Positions 33,103 to 33,302 of a stretch of DNA of 33,302 bases are shown here, piece after piece (positions within the stretch are counted from its first letter, which is position 1; every line of letters starts with the position of its first letter). This stretch comes from Chloroflexota bacterium. GTDB lineage: Bacteria > Chloroflexota > Anaerolineae > Anaerolineales > UBA4823. Under the pieces are notes generated by a model. It was not told the DNA's origin and did no database searches. It saw nothing but the letters and a program-made list of their open reading frames with translations. Made by a program: the position numbers and the translations under genes. The stretch spans positions 1 through 33,302 of the forward strand of contig JAKOUW010000255.1 of the NCBI GenBank assembly GCA_029782365.1, read 5' to 3'.

Positions 33103-33302
33103 GGGGCTGTCTAGAAAGGACAGCTAGACAGCCCCCAAAATGCCCAAAAAGGCAAAAATAGCGAAAGACAAAAAAAGTGGTGGCTAAAGAGCTGCCACTT
33201 TTCGCAAATTATGGGCGATGCAGATCAAACCCCATTCGGTTTTCACCTTTTCTAACCCCCGCAAACTGAACCTGCGGAAGTGCATATTGTGTTTGACCTG
33301 GC
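33103..33302 (-). mobile_element. IS1182-like insertion sequence, left end
   Basis: The element begins GGGGCTGTCTAG at 33103, and the same 12 bases recur inverted at 33124-33135, forming a hairpin just inside the end. The 3' end of a transposase gene follows on the minus strand. It interrupts the fifth repeat of array 3; the far end and target duplication are outside the window. Confidence 0.7.
33184..33302 (-). CDS. IS1182-like transposase, C-terminal part
   Basis: The last 38 codons read QVKHNMHFRRFSLRGLEKVK and then TEWGLICIAHNLRKVAAL before TAG. This is the characteristic C-terminus of IS1182-family (IS4-like DDE) transposases: 'F..RGLEKV..EW.LIC.AHNL.K'. The catalytic part is outside the window. 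The family call depends on this tail and on the element end. Confidence 0.7.
   Translation of the reverse strand, partial: QVKHNMHFRRFSLRGLEKVKTEWGLICIAHNLRKVAAL

Overview
The window looks like a contig from an uncultured, Gram-negative-like member of the Chloroflexota (probably an Anaerolineae-type lineage). This rests on GC-rich genes, very long exported beta-propeller proteins (NHL and SBBP repeats), Ala/Ser/Pro-rich lipoproteins, and intergenic GGGAGAGGG hairpins. The taxonomic call is inference from style; no marker gene is present.

The left half (about 1-18830) is one defence island. A complete type III-A (Csm) CRISPR-Cas operon runs leftward from a promoter near 16661-16689. Its order is a CARF protein with a LuxR/GerE-type helix-turn-helix, cas10/csm1, an AT-rich AlbA_2-NACHT gene, csm2, csm3, csm4, csm5, a Csm6-like CARF-HEPN ribonuclease (TIGR02710 type), a Card1/Can2-like CARF nuclease (DUF1887 type), a small Csx15-like putative ring nuclease, a four-helix-bundle protein, cas6, cas1 and cas2. 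Two CRISPR arrays flank the operon: array 1 (208-1131, 13 repeats) after cas2 and array 2 (16939-18613, 23 repeats) before the operon. Their repeats differ but share the same terminal tag, and they have homologous leaders on the right side. Both should therefore be transcribed leftward, like the cas genes. Most spacers read as coding sequence on the + strand, so the crRNAs would be antisense to target mRNA, as a type III system needs.

The most unusual item is the AlbA_2-NACHT gene between cas10 and csm2. It overlaps cas10 by 8 bases, has a different base composition from the operon, and has been cut in two by a 999-bp IS982-family element with a 5-bp target duplication (TACTA). Removing the element and one duplication restores a single 699-codon frame: an N-terminal Schlafen-like AlbA_2 domain fused to a NACHT NTPase with intact Walker A and B. 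Together with the CARF-HTH regulator and two CARF effectors, this makes the locus an unusually loaded type III system.

The right half (18954-32765) holds ordinary genes: a leucine-carboxyl-methyltransferase-family SAM enzyme, a 1309-residue NHL-repeat exported protein followed by a lipoprotein, a uracil-DNA-glycosylase-superfamily protein, a 1089-residue SBBP-repeat exported protein, a methyl-accepting chemotaxis protein and a HEAT-like lipoprotein. The right end has a third array (32825-33102) with type I-C-like repeats. It is cut inside its fifth repeat by an IS1182-like element, so it is separated from its presumed leader. The left end has the start of an IS3-family element beside the trailer end of array 1.
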